Assembly (NCBI RefSeq): GCF_001712795.1
Contig: NZ_KV757696.1
Coordinates: 1-58,799 of the forward strand
DNA length: 58,799 bases
Reading direction: 5' to 3'
Source of the DNA: Nostoc sp. KVJ20
Lineage (GTDB): Bacteria; Cyanobacteriota; Cyanobacteriia; Cyanobacteriales; Nostocaceae
The notes beneath the pieces are model-generated. The model was not told where the DNA came from. It worked only from the letters and a program-made list of their open reading frames with translations, and ran no database searches. Within the stretch, counting starts at the first letter, position 1, and each line of letters opens with the position of its first letter. Below are positions 9,061 to 17,291 of this stretch, in pieces. The translations under genes were made by a program, and so were the position numbers.

Positions 9061-9147
9061 ATCTATATTCAGAATCACTATAGTGTTTTGAGATATCAAT
9101 CCCAGCAAAAATACGGAGTTTTATTTGTGAGACTACACACAAAATAA

Positions 9148-9174
9148 AAGACGCAAATTTATCCTTTGCGTCTT
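9148..9174 (-). terminator. intrinsic terminator of the porin gene
   Basis: AAGACGCAAA (9148-9157) and TTTGCGTCTT (9165-9174) form a 10-bp stem with a 7-nt loop. On the minus strand the hairpin is followed by a T-rich run. It lies about 20 bases past the porin stop codon. Confidence 0.75.
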
Positions 9175-9192
9175 CTTTTAAGATTTTAAAAA

Positions 9193-10815
9193 TTAGAAAC
9201 TAAATGTGGTTCTCAATGCACCAATAACAACATCATCATTGTCGTTGTTGTGATCTGGTGATGTTAACCAAATAACTCCTGGAGTAATGGTGATATTGTC
9301 ACTCAGCTTATACTGGTAGAACGCCTCAAGATGATAGGACGTATCAGGATCACTAGCCAATCCTGCGATGTCAGAGCTTGTCACTTTTGGCTCCACACCA
9401 GCGATAATACCTGCTAAGTTACCTTTTTTACCGAGGTCAGGGAAGCCGAGGGTGACAGCATAGTTCCAAATATCAACATCTCCACTGGTTCCTCTTAAAC
9501 TTTGGCTGTTGGTGTATCCAGCCCAACCACCCAAAACGATATTATCAGTGATGCCAATGGATGCTTGGACGCCGTAAGAATTACTGGAAAATCCTACTTG
9601 ATCTTCTGGTAAACCCTGGATAGCTGCTATATCCTGGAAAGTGGCAGCATTGCTACCTGTGAGTAGTGGTTGGTTGTAGGAATTGATGTAAGTTAAACCG
9701 ATAGAAATGCGATCGCTTGGTTTAACTGTCAACTGCGCCAGCGCACCATAAGCACCATTGAACAAACCATTATTAAGGGTAGGGTCATTCGCTGTACCAC
9801 TCAAGTACCCTAGACTTAGTGCTAATTTATCACTAAACTCGTGTGTTACTCCCAACCCCGCGCCGCCTATTTGGTTATAAATTGGGTTGCGTGTACCAAA
9901 GGTAGACAAAGCACCAAAAGCACCATCACCGTCAAAGAGATTGACAGTGCTGGTAACGTCGTCTGCTGCACCTCCATTAGCGATCGCGATCACCTGTGTT
10001 TTTTCGCCCAAAGGAAATCTGTAGAACAGTGCATCTATCGCAGCATTAGTAGTACCATCTTCGCCAGCAAAGAATAAGTTACCCTCTGGTGTACCAATAT
10101 TCGGACTGAGAATATTATTAGCCTGGATTCTGGTAAACAGCGTATCTTGTCCTGTGAAGCTGGTGACAAATTCTACTCGCGCCCGTACTCCTAATGTTGT
10201 GTTCTCGTCTGTAATTTCTTCACCGTTGACTGTATTTCCTGACAAAACATCGCTAACGACAGCAACAACTTGTCCTTGCAGTTTGGTTGTGGTTGAAAAT
10301 TGATTCGCCTCCAATTCAGCAGTGCGTACTTCTACTGCATCTACACGATCTCTAAGTGTCGCCAGTTCTGCGGAATAATCTTCTTGCAGCTTTTGTAATG
10401 TGGCTAAATCTTCTTTATTAACTAAATCGCCTGTAGCTGTTGCAATTAGTTCGTTAACCCGATCAAGACAAGCATTCAAACCGGCAGCAAACTCATATCG
10501 CGTTAATGCCCGATTACCGCGATAAGTGCTATTTGGGTATCCTGCAATACAGCCATAGCGCTCAACCAACGACTGTAATGCTTGGAATGCCCAGTCGGTG
10601 GGTTGTACGTCAGAAAATTGAGACACGGAGGTAACTTGCCCCATTATCTGATCTGGGGCTATGTTCTGAGTTCTTGTGTCTGGATTGGCTAAAACTTGCG
10701 GTTGGTTGATTTCAGAATTGCTGGAAGTTTCACCTGCAAATGCAGCAGTATTCACAAATAGCATTACGCTAAAAACTGCTGGACTAACCAGCAGATATTT
10801 ACAGAATTTTTGCAT
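9193..10815 (-). CDS. SLH-domain outer-membrane porin (OprB / iron-uptake porin family)
   Basis: A cyanobacterial porin of 540 residues if started at the internal ATG (MQKFCKYLLVSPAVF...), which places a clean signal peptide ending AAFAG at the N-terminus. The frame extends 8 codons further upstream. After the signal peptide comes an SLH domain (QFSDVQPTDWAFQALQSLVE through ALTRYEFAAGLNACLD), which anchors the barrel to peptidoglycan. A coiled coil follows (LATLQKLQEDYSAELATLRD), then an OprB-type beta-barrel ending in the aromatic ALRTTFSF, where the terminal Phe fits barrel assembly by BAM. It is divergent from znuABC, which suggests a role in outer-membrane passage of metal ions. Confidence 0.93.
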   Translation of the reverse strand: MQKFCKYLLVSPAVFSVMLFVNTAAFAGETSSNSEINQPQVLANPDTRTQNIAPDQIMGQVTSVSQFSDVQPTDWAFQALQSLVERYGCIAGYPNSTYRGNRALTRYEFAAGLNACLDRVNELIATATGDLVNKEDLATLQKLQEDYSAELATLRDRVDAVEVRTAELEANQFSTTTKLQGQVVAVVSDVLSGNTVNGEEITDENTTLGVRARVEFVTSFTGQDTLFTRIQANNILSPNIGTPEGNLFFAGEDGTTNAAIDALFYRFPLGEKTQVIAIANGGAADDVTSTVNLFDGDGAFGALSTFGTRNPIYNQIGGAGLGVTHEFSDKLALSLGYLSGTANDPTLNNGLFNGAYGALAQLTVKPSDRISIGLTYINSYNQPLLTGSNAATFQDIAAIQGLPEDQVGFSSNSYGVQASIGITDNIVLGGWAGYTNSQSLRGTSGDVDIWNYAVTLGFPDLGKKGNLAGIIAGVEPKVTSSDIAGLASDPDTSYHLEAFYQYKLSDNITITPGVIWLTSPDHNNDNDDVVIGALRTTFSF

Positions 10816-11053
10816 TTTTTTCCTCACACCAATCTCCAATTCACACCTAAAACACGTTTAAAAAAACGTGTTTTTCATGAAAATATTTCTCAGTAATTTT
10901 ATCAGAACTAAGCAAACTTTTTAACAAAAAAAGTCAAGAAATCCTAATTATTCAGGGAAAACTAAATTGCAGAAGGCTGTACCGTCTGCAAAAGTGTTGT
11001 TGTTATTCATTACACAGGAAATCCAGAATGATATGATGTGCTGTGAATGAGAA

Positions 11054-11068
11054 TGAGAATTATTATAG
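11054..11068. promoter_or_regulatory. Fur/Zur-like operator candidate
   Basis: TGAGAAT-T-ATTATAG is a 7-1-7 imperfect palindrome close to the TGATAAT-N-ATTATCA pattern of Fur-family (including Zur) boxes. It lies in the 330-base gap between the divergent porin and znuA genes, about 80 bases before znuA, so one site could control both. Binding is inferred from the pattern and context only. Confidence 0.45.
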
Positions 11069-11149
11069 TATAAAATCAATAATCAGTCTCATTGTCAATA
11101 GGAATTATGACAGAGGCAAAACAAGCATCCGTTTTGAGGGGAAAAGACC

Positions 11150-12172
11150 GTGATGATGAATTACAGAGGACTTAGAACAGGCAGACAAAGAAGCGGCATC
11201 TTGTCTATAATTGCTCTGCTAATGTTGTCAATGGCTAGCTGTAGCCAATCGAATCCGAATCAAGGAACAACTTCCGAACAGTCGCCGCAAGTACAGGAAG
11301 CTGCTTCTACCCCAACGGCGCAGTCGGGAAAAACTAAAGTAGTGGCGACATTTTTGCCGATATATTTGTTTACTAAGGCGGTAGCTGGAAACGTGGCAGA
11401 TGTAGAAATTTTAGTGCCGCCAGGTACGGAGGTACATGAATATCAAGCGACACCACAAAATGTCAAAGCGATCGCTACTGCGAATGTGTTAGTAAAAAAT
11501 GGTTTAGGTTTGGAGGAATTTCTGGAAAATACTATCAAAAATGCCGAAAATAAAAAACTAACTGAAATTGATGCCAGTAAAGGTATTAAACCTTTAAATG
11601 AAATTTCACCTGTTGTAAAAACAGCGAAAGAGGAAAAAGACCACGACCACAATCACAGCCACGCCCAAGGTAATCCGCACGTTTGGTTAGATCCAGTTTT
11701 GGCAAAACAGCAAGTAACAAATATTCGGGATGGATTAGTTGCTGCTGATCCAGCGAACAAAGCTATTTATGAAGCTAATGCTGCTGCTTATATTAAAGAA
11801 TTAGAAAATTTAAACAGCGAATTTCAACAGACTTTACAAAAAAATCCTAGTTGCACCTTTATTACCTTTCATGATGCGTTTCCATATTTAGCTCAACGCT
11901 ATAAACTCAAGCAAGTTGCTGTGGTGCAAATTCCCGAAGATCAACTTTCACCAGCGGATGTGCAAAATGCAGTCAATGCTGTGAAAAAGTACAAAGTTAA
12001 AGCTTTATTTAGTGAACCAGGAGTAGATAACAAACTTCTAACCAGCCTATCCCAAGATTTAAATTTAACTTTGCAGACGCTAGATTCATTAGAAACTGGC
12101 GAAACAGATCCACAGCATTATTTCAAAGCGATGCAAGCTAACTTGCAAACTCTAGAAACAGCTTGTAAATAG
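11150..12172 (+). CDS. znuA: zinc ABC transporter, substrate-binding lipoprotein
   Basis: A periplasmic cluster A-I (ZnuA/TroA-type) metal-binding protein of 340 residues. The N-terminus is a lipoprotein signal (hydrophobic IIALLMLSMAS then Cys31). Metal-ligand candidates are His96 (PPGTEVHEYQ), His177 (NPHVWLDP) and His239 (TFHDAFPYL), with an acidic residue near the SEPGVD segment. A His/Asp-rich loop at about 163-171 (KDHDHNHSH) is the mark of zinc-specific members. It delivers zinc to the ZnuB permease. It is the first gene of znuA-znuC-znuB, with a Fur/Zur-like box upstream. Confidence 0.93.
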   Translation: MMMNYRGLRTGRQRSGILSIIALLMLSMASCSQSNPNQGTTSEQSPQVQEAASTPTAQSGKTKVVATFLPIYLFTKAVAGNVADVEILVPPGTEVHEYQATPQNVKAIATANVLVKNGLGLEEFLENTIKNAENKKLTEIDASKGIKPLNEISPVVKTAKEEKDHDHNHSHAQGNPHVWLDPVLAKQQVTNIRDGLVAADPANKAIYEANAAAYIKELENLNSEFQQTLQKNPSCTFITFHDAFPYLAQRYKLKQVAVVQIPEDQLSPADVQNAVNAVKKYKVKALFSEPGVDNKLLTSLSQDLNLTLQTLDSLETGETDPQHYFKAMQANLQTLETACK

Positions 12173-12263
12173 GTTTGTCATTTGTCAGATGTCCTACCCT
12201 GCGGGAAGCCGCTAGAGCGTCTATGTCCTTTGCAAATGACAAATAACCAATGAAAAATAACCA

Positions 12264-13040
12264 ATGACAAATGATATTGCTATTTTGAAAGTAGAAGGAT
12301 TAACTGTCTATCAAGGCAGCTATCTAGCTGTTCGAGATGTTTCCTTTGAATTATTGCCAGGAACAGATACAGCCATAGTTGGCCCTAACGGTGCTGGTAA
12401 AAGTACCCTGGTAAAAGCGGTTTTAGATTTGATACCTCGAAGTGCTGGTACGATTGAAATATTAGGTCGCCCAATTGCAAGACTGGGGCGTTTACGTCAC
12501 TTGTTGGGCTATATGCCGCAAAATTTCATCTTTGACCGTAGTTTTCCCATTTCTGTCAGCGAATTGGTAGGACTGGGATGGGCTAAGGAAGGTAAAAGGG
12601 GGGATTTATTTTTTTCCAAGCTGTGGAGACAAGACCGAGAAAAATCGGCAGCAGTAACAGAAGCTTTACGGCGAACTGATGCTTATCATTTACAGCATCA
12701 AGCTATTGGTACTCTTAGCGGTGGTCAACTCAAGCGGGTTTTATTGGCTTATTGTTTGGTAATGCCTCGAAAACTGTTGGTACTAGATGAAGCCTTTGCT
12801 GGTATTGATGTGCAAGGTGCAGCAGATTTTTATGCTTTGCTAAATGAATTAAAGCGAGAGGAAGGTTGGACAGTATTGCAAGTTTCCCATGATATTGATA
12901 TGGTAAATCGCCATTGCGATCGCGTGCTTTGTCTGAACCAAAGCATTGTTTGTACTGGTAAGCCAGAAATTGCCCTTTCACCGCAAAACCTTTTAGCAAC
13001 CTACGGCCCAGGTTTCAGCCGCTATCAGCACCAACATTAA
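12264..13040 (+). CDS. znuC: zinc ABC transporter, ATP-binding protein
   Basis: The cytoplasmic ATPase of the zinc importer, 258 residues. It has Walker A GPNGAGKST at 40-48, Q-loop near PQNFIF, signature LSGGQLKR at 151-158, Walker B LLVLDE at 171-176 and the H-loop in VSHDIDMV. It follows znuA after 91 bases. The ATG used here lies inside a heptamer repeat (AATGACA units) and has no Shine-Dalgarno sequence, so the repeat seems to provide the start codon. Translation may be weak or the start may be slightly downstream. Confidence 0.93.
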   Translation: MTNDIAILKVEGLTVYQGSYLAVRDVSFELLPGTDTAIVGPNGAGKSTLVKAVLDLIPRSAGTIEILGRPIARLGRLRHLLGYMPQNFIFDRSFPISVSELVGLGWAKEGKRGDLFFSKLWRQDREKSAAVTEALRRTDAYHLQHQAIGTLSGGQLKRVLLAYCLVMPRKLLVLDEAFAGIDVQGAADFYALLNELKREEGWTVLQVSHDIDMVNRHCDRVLCLNQSIVCTGKPEIALSPQNLLATYGPGFSRYQHQH

Positions 13041-13068
13041 AATAATTCGTAATTCGTAATTCGTAATT
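13041..13068. repeat. heptamer STRR array
   Basis: Three tandem AATTCGT units fill part of the 47-base gap between znuC and znuB. The same unit recurs at 28061-28094. Confidence 0.85.
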
Positions 13069-13087
13069 AGACTCCCAGAATTAGTTA

Positions 13088-13969
13088 ATGCCCATAAGTA
13101 TGAATTTTTTCAATGATTGTCAGATAGCTTGGCTTGCGATCGCCAGTAGTAATGACTTGCTAGAGTTATTACAACTTGCTTCTATACAGCGTGCGATCGT
13201 AGGTGCTGCGTTGATGGGCATACTTGGCGGGATGTTGGGTAGTTTTGTCACCTTACGCCAGTTATCCTTTTTCAGCCACGCGGTTGGTCATGCAGCATTG
13301 GTAGGTGTAGCGTTAGGTGTGCTGCTACAGGTAAATCCTACTTGGATGCTGTTACCTTTTACCTTAGTTTTTGGTGTTATTGTTCTCTACTTCATCGACA
13401 AAACCGACTTAGCTAGCGATAGCGTACTTAGCATAGTGTTATCTGGGGCATTAGCGATCGGTTTAATTCTCACAAGCTTAATTAAAGGATATCGTGGCAG
13501 CTTGATGGCTGTGCTGTTTGGGGATATTTTAGCGATCGATACCACAGATTTGATTTTGACGCTGTTAGTACTTGTAGGAGGTAGCATATTTTTACTGTCA
13601 ACCCTGCGCCAGCAAATTTTATTGACCCTTAACCCCGATGTAGCACAGGTTCAAGGCGTTCCCGTTCAATTGTACCGCTATGCTTTTGTGGTCTTGCTTT
13701 CACTCGCCGTTGCTGTAGCGATTAAAGCTGTTGGCGTTTTACTGGTCAACGCCTTTTTGGTTATTCCCGCTTCCACCGCCAAACTGATGAGTCACCACTT
13801 TAGGTACTTTCTAATCATGTCGGTGATCGTTGGTTCCATCAGCAGCATTGCTGGCATCATGGTGTCAGGTATTTTCAACCTTGCTTCTGGCCCAAGTATT
13901 GTTCTTGTCCAGTTTCTACTATTTGTAGCCGTTTTCATCTGGTTTAAGTTGAAATTGACAGCCGCCTAA
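13088..13969 (+). CDS. znuB: zinc ABC transporter, permease
   Basis: A 293-residue integral membrane protein of the ABC-3 family, the inner-membrane channel of the zinc importer. Hydrophobic segments predict seven or eight helices, for example IVGAALMGILGGMLGSFVTL, LVGVALGVLLQVNPTWMLLP and IKAVGVLLVNAFLVIPASTA. The last matches the conserved VGxLLVxAxLIxPAATA signature of the family. It follows znuC by 47 bases that contain an STRR array. Three genes in one direction without an internal terminator suggest one transcript. Confidence 0.93.
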   Translation: MPISMNFFNDCQIAWLAIASSNDLLELLQLASIQRAIVGAALMGILGGMLGSFVTLRQLSFFSHAVGHAALVGVALGVLLQVNPTWMLLPFTLVFGVIVLYFIDKTDLASDSVLSIVLSGALAIGLILTSLIKGYRGSLMAVLFGDILAIDTTDLILTLLVLVGGSIFLLSTLRQQILLTLNPDVAQVQGVPVQLYRYAFVVLLSLAVAVAIKAVGVLLVNAFLVIPASTAKLMSHHFRYFLIMSVIVGSISSIAGIMVSGIFNLASGPSIVLVQFLLFVAVFIWFKLKLTAA

Positions 13970-14043
13970 ATATTTTTTTCTAAGGCCTTGCTATATTCTT
14001 TGATGTTTGCTACATTGATTAATCGTGGCTCACAAAAGCCCCA

Positions 14044-14116
<73 letters not shown>

Positions 14117-14313
14117 TACTTCACAGAGAAAAACGTCTCTGACATAACGCATAAACTGACGTAAAGCTAAAGCCTAAAACTCTGAAAGCTAAGAAGTGGG
14201 AGAGTTTCTAAGTAGTTGAAATCTTGTTAACCTTTATGCTTAAAATTGCACAAGAGGTTTATTTAGCATCTACTGACAGCTAAAGTTAACCCTTTGCAGG
14301 ACTCACCTAAGCA

Positions 14314-14700
14314 ATGCTGACTGAAATTTTACCTTTCCGTTTTGAGTTAGACACGATCGCGATCGCAGGAGCGAGTTTGTGGTCATTGGCGCTATATCTA
14401 GGTTTTTCCCCAGTTAATGAATGGGTAATCGAGCAACTTAACCGCTGGTTTAACTTTGCCGAGCGATCGCTTTATACTAGCCAATCAGAATTTGAAAAGA
14501 CTCGTAAAGCCAGAGAATCTCAAAATGCTTTCTACGCTTCTCTGTTCAGTATCGTGCCTTTTTTAGTAGTTGGTGCTTTATGTAACTGGGGTCTGGAAAT
14601 TAGTTTAGGTGAGAGTTGGGGAATTAGTACAGGTATATTAGCTTGTATGGGCGCTGGCATTTATGAACTTGGGCGCAGGGATGGAGAATCTTCGGATTAA
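14314..14700 (+). CDS. conserved small membrane protein, function unknown
   Basis: A 128-residue protein with three likely membrane segments: at about 15-33 (TIAIAGASLWSLALYLGF), at about 74-95 (NAFYASLFSIVPFLVVGALC) and at about 103-120 (WGISTGILACMGAGIYELG). The middle part (ERSLYTSQSEFEKTRKARES) is polar and charged and probably cytoplasmic. The C-terminus is short and acidic. HIP1 sites and codon use match the neighbours, so it is probably a stable chromosomal gene. I do not recognise the family. It is monocistronic after tRNA-Phe. Confidence 0.75.
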   Translation: MLTEILPFRFELDTIAIAGASLWSLALYLGFSPVNEWVIEQLNRWFNFAERSLYTSQSEFEKTRKARESQNAFYASLFSIVPFLVVGALCNWGLEISLGESWGISTGILACMGAGIYELGRRDGESSD

Positions 14701-14848
14701 GAGAGATAAGGGGCATGAGGGAGAAATTTCTTATTTCTTTAGCCTCCCTCTACTCAGCAATAGTATGTAAGCACAATGATCCGTCCGTAACACTAAAGAT
14801 TACATTTTTTAATTAGAATTATGGAGGATAGGAATTAAAAATAAAATT

Positions 14849-15427
14849 ATGAACAAACTTTTAATGAGCTTGGCACTAGTGTCAGCAAGTATTTGTACAG
14901 TACTATCTATCTCTACTTTGTCAAATGCTTTGTCAGATCGTTGCTCACTTCAGAATCAACTCAGCATTCTTCCGCCCGAAATCTTCAACAAAATCTTTCC
15001 TGAAGAAGTTAATCGGTTGAGTATATTTCAAAAACGTCCGCTAACTTCAGCTTCGGAAAAGGAAATTAAGCAAGCTGCTGTAAACTATACTCTTGCCCAC
15101 TCTTGCCGATTTAAGATACTCAGCGGCATACCTGAAGCAATATTTGCCCGTCCAATCAAAGCTGCTGAAATTCCTTCTACTGGTTTTGGTGAGTTTGATT
15201 TTATGGGTAAAGAACCGCCATTGATGTTAGTAGTAGTCAAAGGAAACTTTGACATTAGCGGCTTTCAATCTTCAAATCCTCGTCGTTCAACAAAGTATAC
15301 TGCTTATATTTTTGACCTCCAGGCTGGTACACCAATTTTTTCCGCAACTGGATTGGCAGGAGAATACTTCCGCAACGCCCTTAATGACTCAACGGTGCCA
15401 GATGATTTAGAATCTGTTGGTCTTTAA
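14849..15427 (+). CDS. hypothetical exported protein
   Basis: A 192-residue protein with a Sec-type signal peptide (MNKLLMSLALVSASICTVLS, cleavage likely near SNALS). Three Cys (in CSLQ, in the signal region and in HSCRF) remain, and two could form a disulfide. The mature part has no motif I recognise. A GGAGG at about 14822-14827 precedes the ATG, somewhat far away. The TAA stop codon is part of a 10-bp target duplication made by the mobile element that follows immediately, so the insertion landed exactly at the gene end and left the protein intact. Confidence 0.75.
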   Translation: MNKLLMSLALVSASICTVLSISTLSNALSDRCSLQNQLSILPPEIFNKIFPEEVNRLSIFQKRPLTSASEKEIKQAAVNYTLAHSCRFKILSGIPEAIFARPIKAAEIPSTGFGEFDFMGKEPPLMLVVVKGNFDISGFQSSNPRRSTKYTAYIFDLQAGTPIFSATGLAGEYFRNALNDSTVPDDLESVGL

Positions 15428-15428
15428 T

Positions 15429-15555
15429 CAATACTGCTTGGGTAAAGCATTTTGAACTCGGAATTGGGTTTGGGGAAAAGGTTAAAGGGTAAAGGTTAAA
15501 GGTTTTTTCTTTCCCCTTACCCCAAACCCAATTCCCCAAAACCCGACAAGTATGG
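15429..15555. mobile_element. MITE-like element, family A, copy 1
   Basis: A 126-127 bp element starting CAATACTGCTTGGGTAAAG and ending CCCGACAAGTATG, so its ends are inverted repeats. The interior has CCTTTAA/CCTTTAC heptamers and GGGTTTGGGG arms that fold back. It is flanked by an exact direct repeat GGTCTTTAAT at 15419-15428 and 15556-15565, evidence of transposition with a 10-bp target duplication. Copies 2 and 3 are at 51163-51275 and 56153-56268, in the opposite orientation. No transposase is encoded, so it would need one in trans. Confidence 0.82.
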
Positions 15556-15567
15556 GGTCTTTAATTG

Positions 15568-16836
15568 TTACCCAATTTCCTCACCAACAATCTGTGCTAT
15601 CTTCTGGGCTGCACCGCTTTCACCGCGAATGTTACGGAGTTTAGCGCGGATATCATCCAATTTTTCTGGATGGGTTAATAAGTCTAAAACCATTTCCCCA
15701 ATTTCTTGCGGTTGAAGTTTACCCATAAGTTCTGGCACTATCTCTTCCTGTGCCCAGATATTTGGCCATGCTAATAAACCTTTGCGTCTCACAAATCTTA
15801 GGAATAGCCAATTAATTACGTTGGCAAAGGGCGTACCTACACCTGGCAGATTTGCCAGCAACCCAGGTAAACCATCCCAAGAACGCATGGCGTCAAGTTG
15901 CTGCGTTGGCAGCAAAACAATCATTGGTATTGCTAAAGCACCAAGTTCGGCAGTGTTTGCCCCCACTGTAGTTAAGCAAATGCAGCACTGGGACAATAAA
16001 TGATATGCAGGGTTTTCTTGCCACAGTTCCACAGTTAAGCCCGTTGTTGTTTTAAGCAATGCCTTCCCTCTACCGTCCTCTGGGAGAATTAAGGAAGCAC
16101 CGCCAAAGCCAAAGATTTCAGCAATAGAGTTCTTTTTGAGATCGGCAAAACTAGCTAAAGTTTGTAAATCCAGAGTTGGGGCTACAGGAATCACAAATTT
16201 GGTTTGCGGCCTTTTTGCATGAATGTATTCGGCAATGCTTAGAGTTAATGGCACTCCTTGGGATAATTTTGCTGCTTTTGATCCAGGGAGTAAACCAATG
16301 ATTGGGGAGTGGGGAGTAGGGAATAGGGAGTAGGGAGTGCTGACTTGTTCTTGGGCTTCAACCATCAAATCTCCGACGACAGTGAATTTGTGGGCATATT
16401 TTGCTGGGACTTTGGCTGCAACTTTGGGTTTCATTACACCAAAGCGATCAATCCAGTTATGCCACCTGGCCTCCCATTCGGCGTAAACCACTGTGCGATA
16501 TCCGAGTTTTTTACCTATGACTACGGGAAAAATTTGATCCCCACCGAGGAAAACAACTACACCGCGACTTCTCCAGTCCCAATTTTCAAATGTTTTGCCC
16601 CAAAGCAAAAATTGCCAAAAATGCTCTGCTCCTTGTACTCTATCTACTTCTGGGTAAGAAAGAGCGATCGCAGCTTCTTTTCCACTGGCATTTGAGCAAG
16701 GTGACAATACCACAGAAATCCTCACTACAGAAGGATCATCCCCTAGTTCTTGCCGCAATGCCTTTACTACTGGACGCACCCAGGTTGTTACCTCACCTGG
16801 GCCATTTGATAGGATGAGAATATCTACTTCAGTCAT
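15568..16836 (-). CDS. LpxB-related glycosyltransferase-like protein
   Basis: A 422-residue protein of the cyanobacterial lipid-A-disaccharide-synthase-related family (GT-B fold). It starts with the MTEVDILILSNGPGEVTTWV segment typical of that family. The GLLPGSKAAK stretch (181-190), TTVGANTAELGALAIPMIVL and the C-terminal helices match the nucleotide-sugar half. Substrate and product are unknown, and cyanobacteria lack standard lipid A. Residues 166-178 (STPYSLFPTPHSP) are encoded by an in-frame heptamer STRR and look like an insertion in a loop before the second domain. Confidence 0.85.
   Translation of the reverse strand: MTEVDILILSNGPGEVTTWVRPVVKALRQELGDDPSVVRISVVLSPCSNASGKEAAIALSYPEVDRVQGAEHFWQFLLWGKTFENWDWRSRGVVVFLGGDQIFPVVIGKKLGYRTVVYAEWEARWHNWIDRFGVMKPKVAAKVPAKYAHKFTVVGDLMVEAQEQVSTPYSLFPTPHSPIIGLLPGSKAAKLSQGVPLTLSIAEYIHAKRPQTKFVIPVAPTLDLQTLASFADLKKNSIAEIFGFGGASLILPEDGRGKALLKTTTGLTVELWQENPAYHLLSQCCICLTTVGANTAELGALAIPMIVLLPTQQLDAMRSWDGLPGLLANLPGVGTPFANVINWLFLRFVRRKGLLAWPNIWAQEEIVPELMGKLQPQEIGEMVLDLLTHPEKLDDIRAKLRNIRGESGAAQKIAQIVGEEIG
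16303..16339. repeat. heptamer STRR inside a coding sequence
   Basis: Tandem units of the GGGGAGT / AGGGAGT / AGGGAAT kind lie inside the LpxB-related gene. Read on the minus strand they give a run of PYSLFPTPHSP-like residues without breaking the frame. Confidence 0.85.
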
Positions 16837-16899
16837 TAGTTAATGGTCAGGAGTTATACCAATTCTGTATGAAGATGCACATCATAATACCCCCCTGTA

Positions 16900-17215
16900 G
16901 TCCCCCCTTGGCAAGGCTACGGTGTACACACAAGTCCTAAAAACCTAGCTTGATAAGCATTTCCTCGTTCCCAGGCTCCGCCTGGGAATGCATTCTTGAG
17001 TCAGAGACTCAATATCTGACTAGAGGCAGAGCCTCTAATCAGGCATTCCTATGCAGAGCATAGGAACGAGATAAACGAGAGAATAATGCGAAATTGATCT
17101 TTTTTTGACTTGTGTGTATACCGTAGCCTTGACAAGGGGGGATTAAGGGGGGTAAAACCCGGATCTCAAAGTAACTCTGATTTGTGTGTACACCGTAGCC
17201 TTGGCAAGGGGGGAC
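16900..17215. repeat. nested repeat cluster with inverted arms
   Basis: The left arm (CTTGGCAAGGCTACGGTGTA then CACACAAGTC, about 16911-16940) is inverted on the right at about 17107-17140 and again at about 17178-17211. Between the arms sits a multi-hairpin element from about 16963 to 17071 whose ends CTCGTTCCCAGGC and GCATAGGAACGAG are themselves inverted repeats, with internal small palindromes (GGCTCCGCC, GAGTCAGAGACTC, AGAGGCAGAGCCTCT). It fills the 455-base gap between the LpxB-related gene and tenA. No gene is seen. Confidence 0.75.
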
Positions 17216-17291
17216 GGCGATAGCCGGGGGGTGAATATATGCAGCTTCACAAGGAAACGGTATTAGGGGCCATTATTTACATACGTTGAAT

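Noticed and set aside
9841..10077. Frames antisense to the porin, and similar antisense frames in atpA, flv3, dnaE and other genes
   Set aside because: They mirror strong genes and show no protein-like features of their own.
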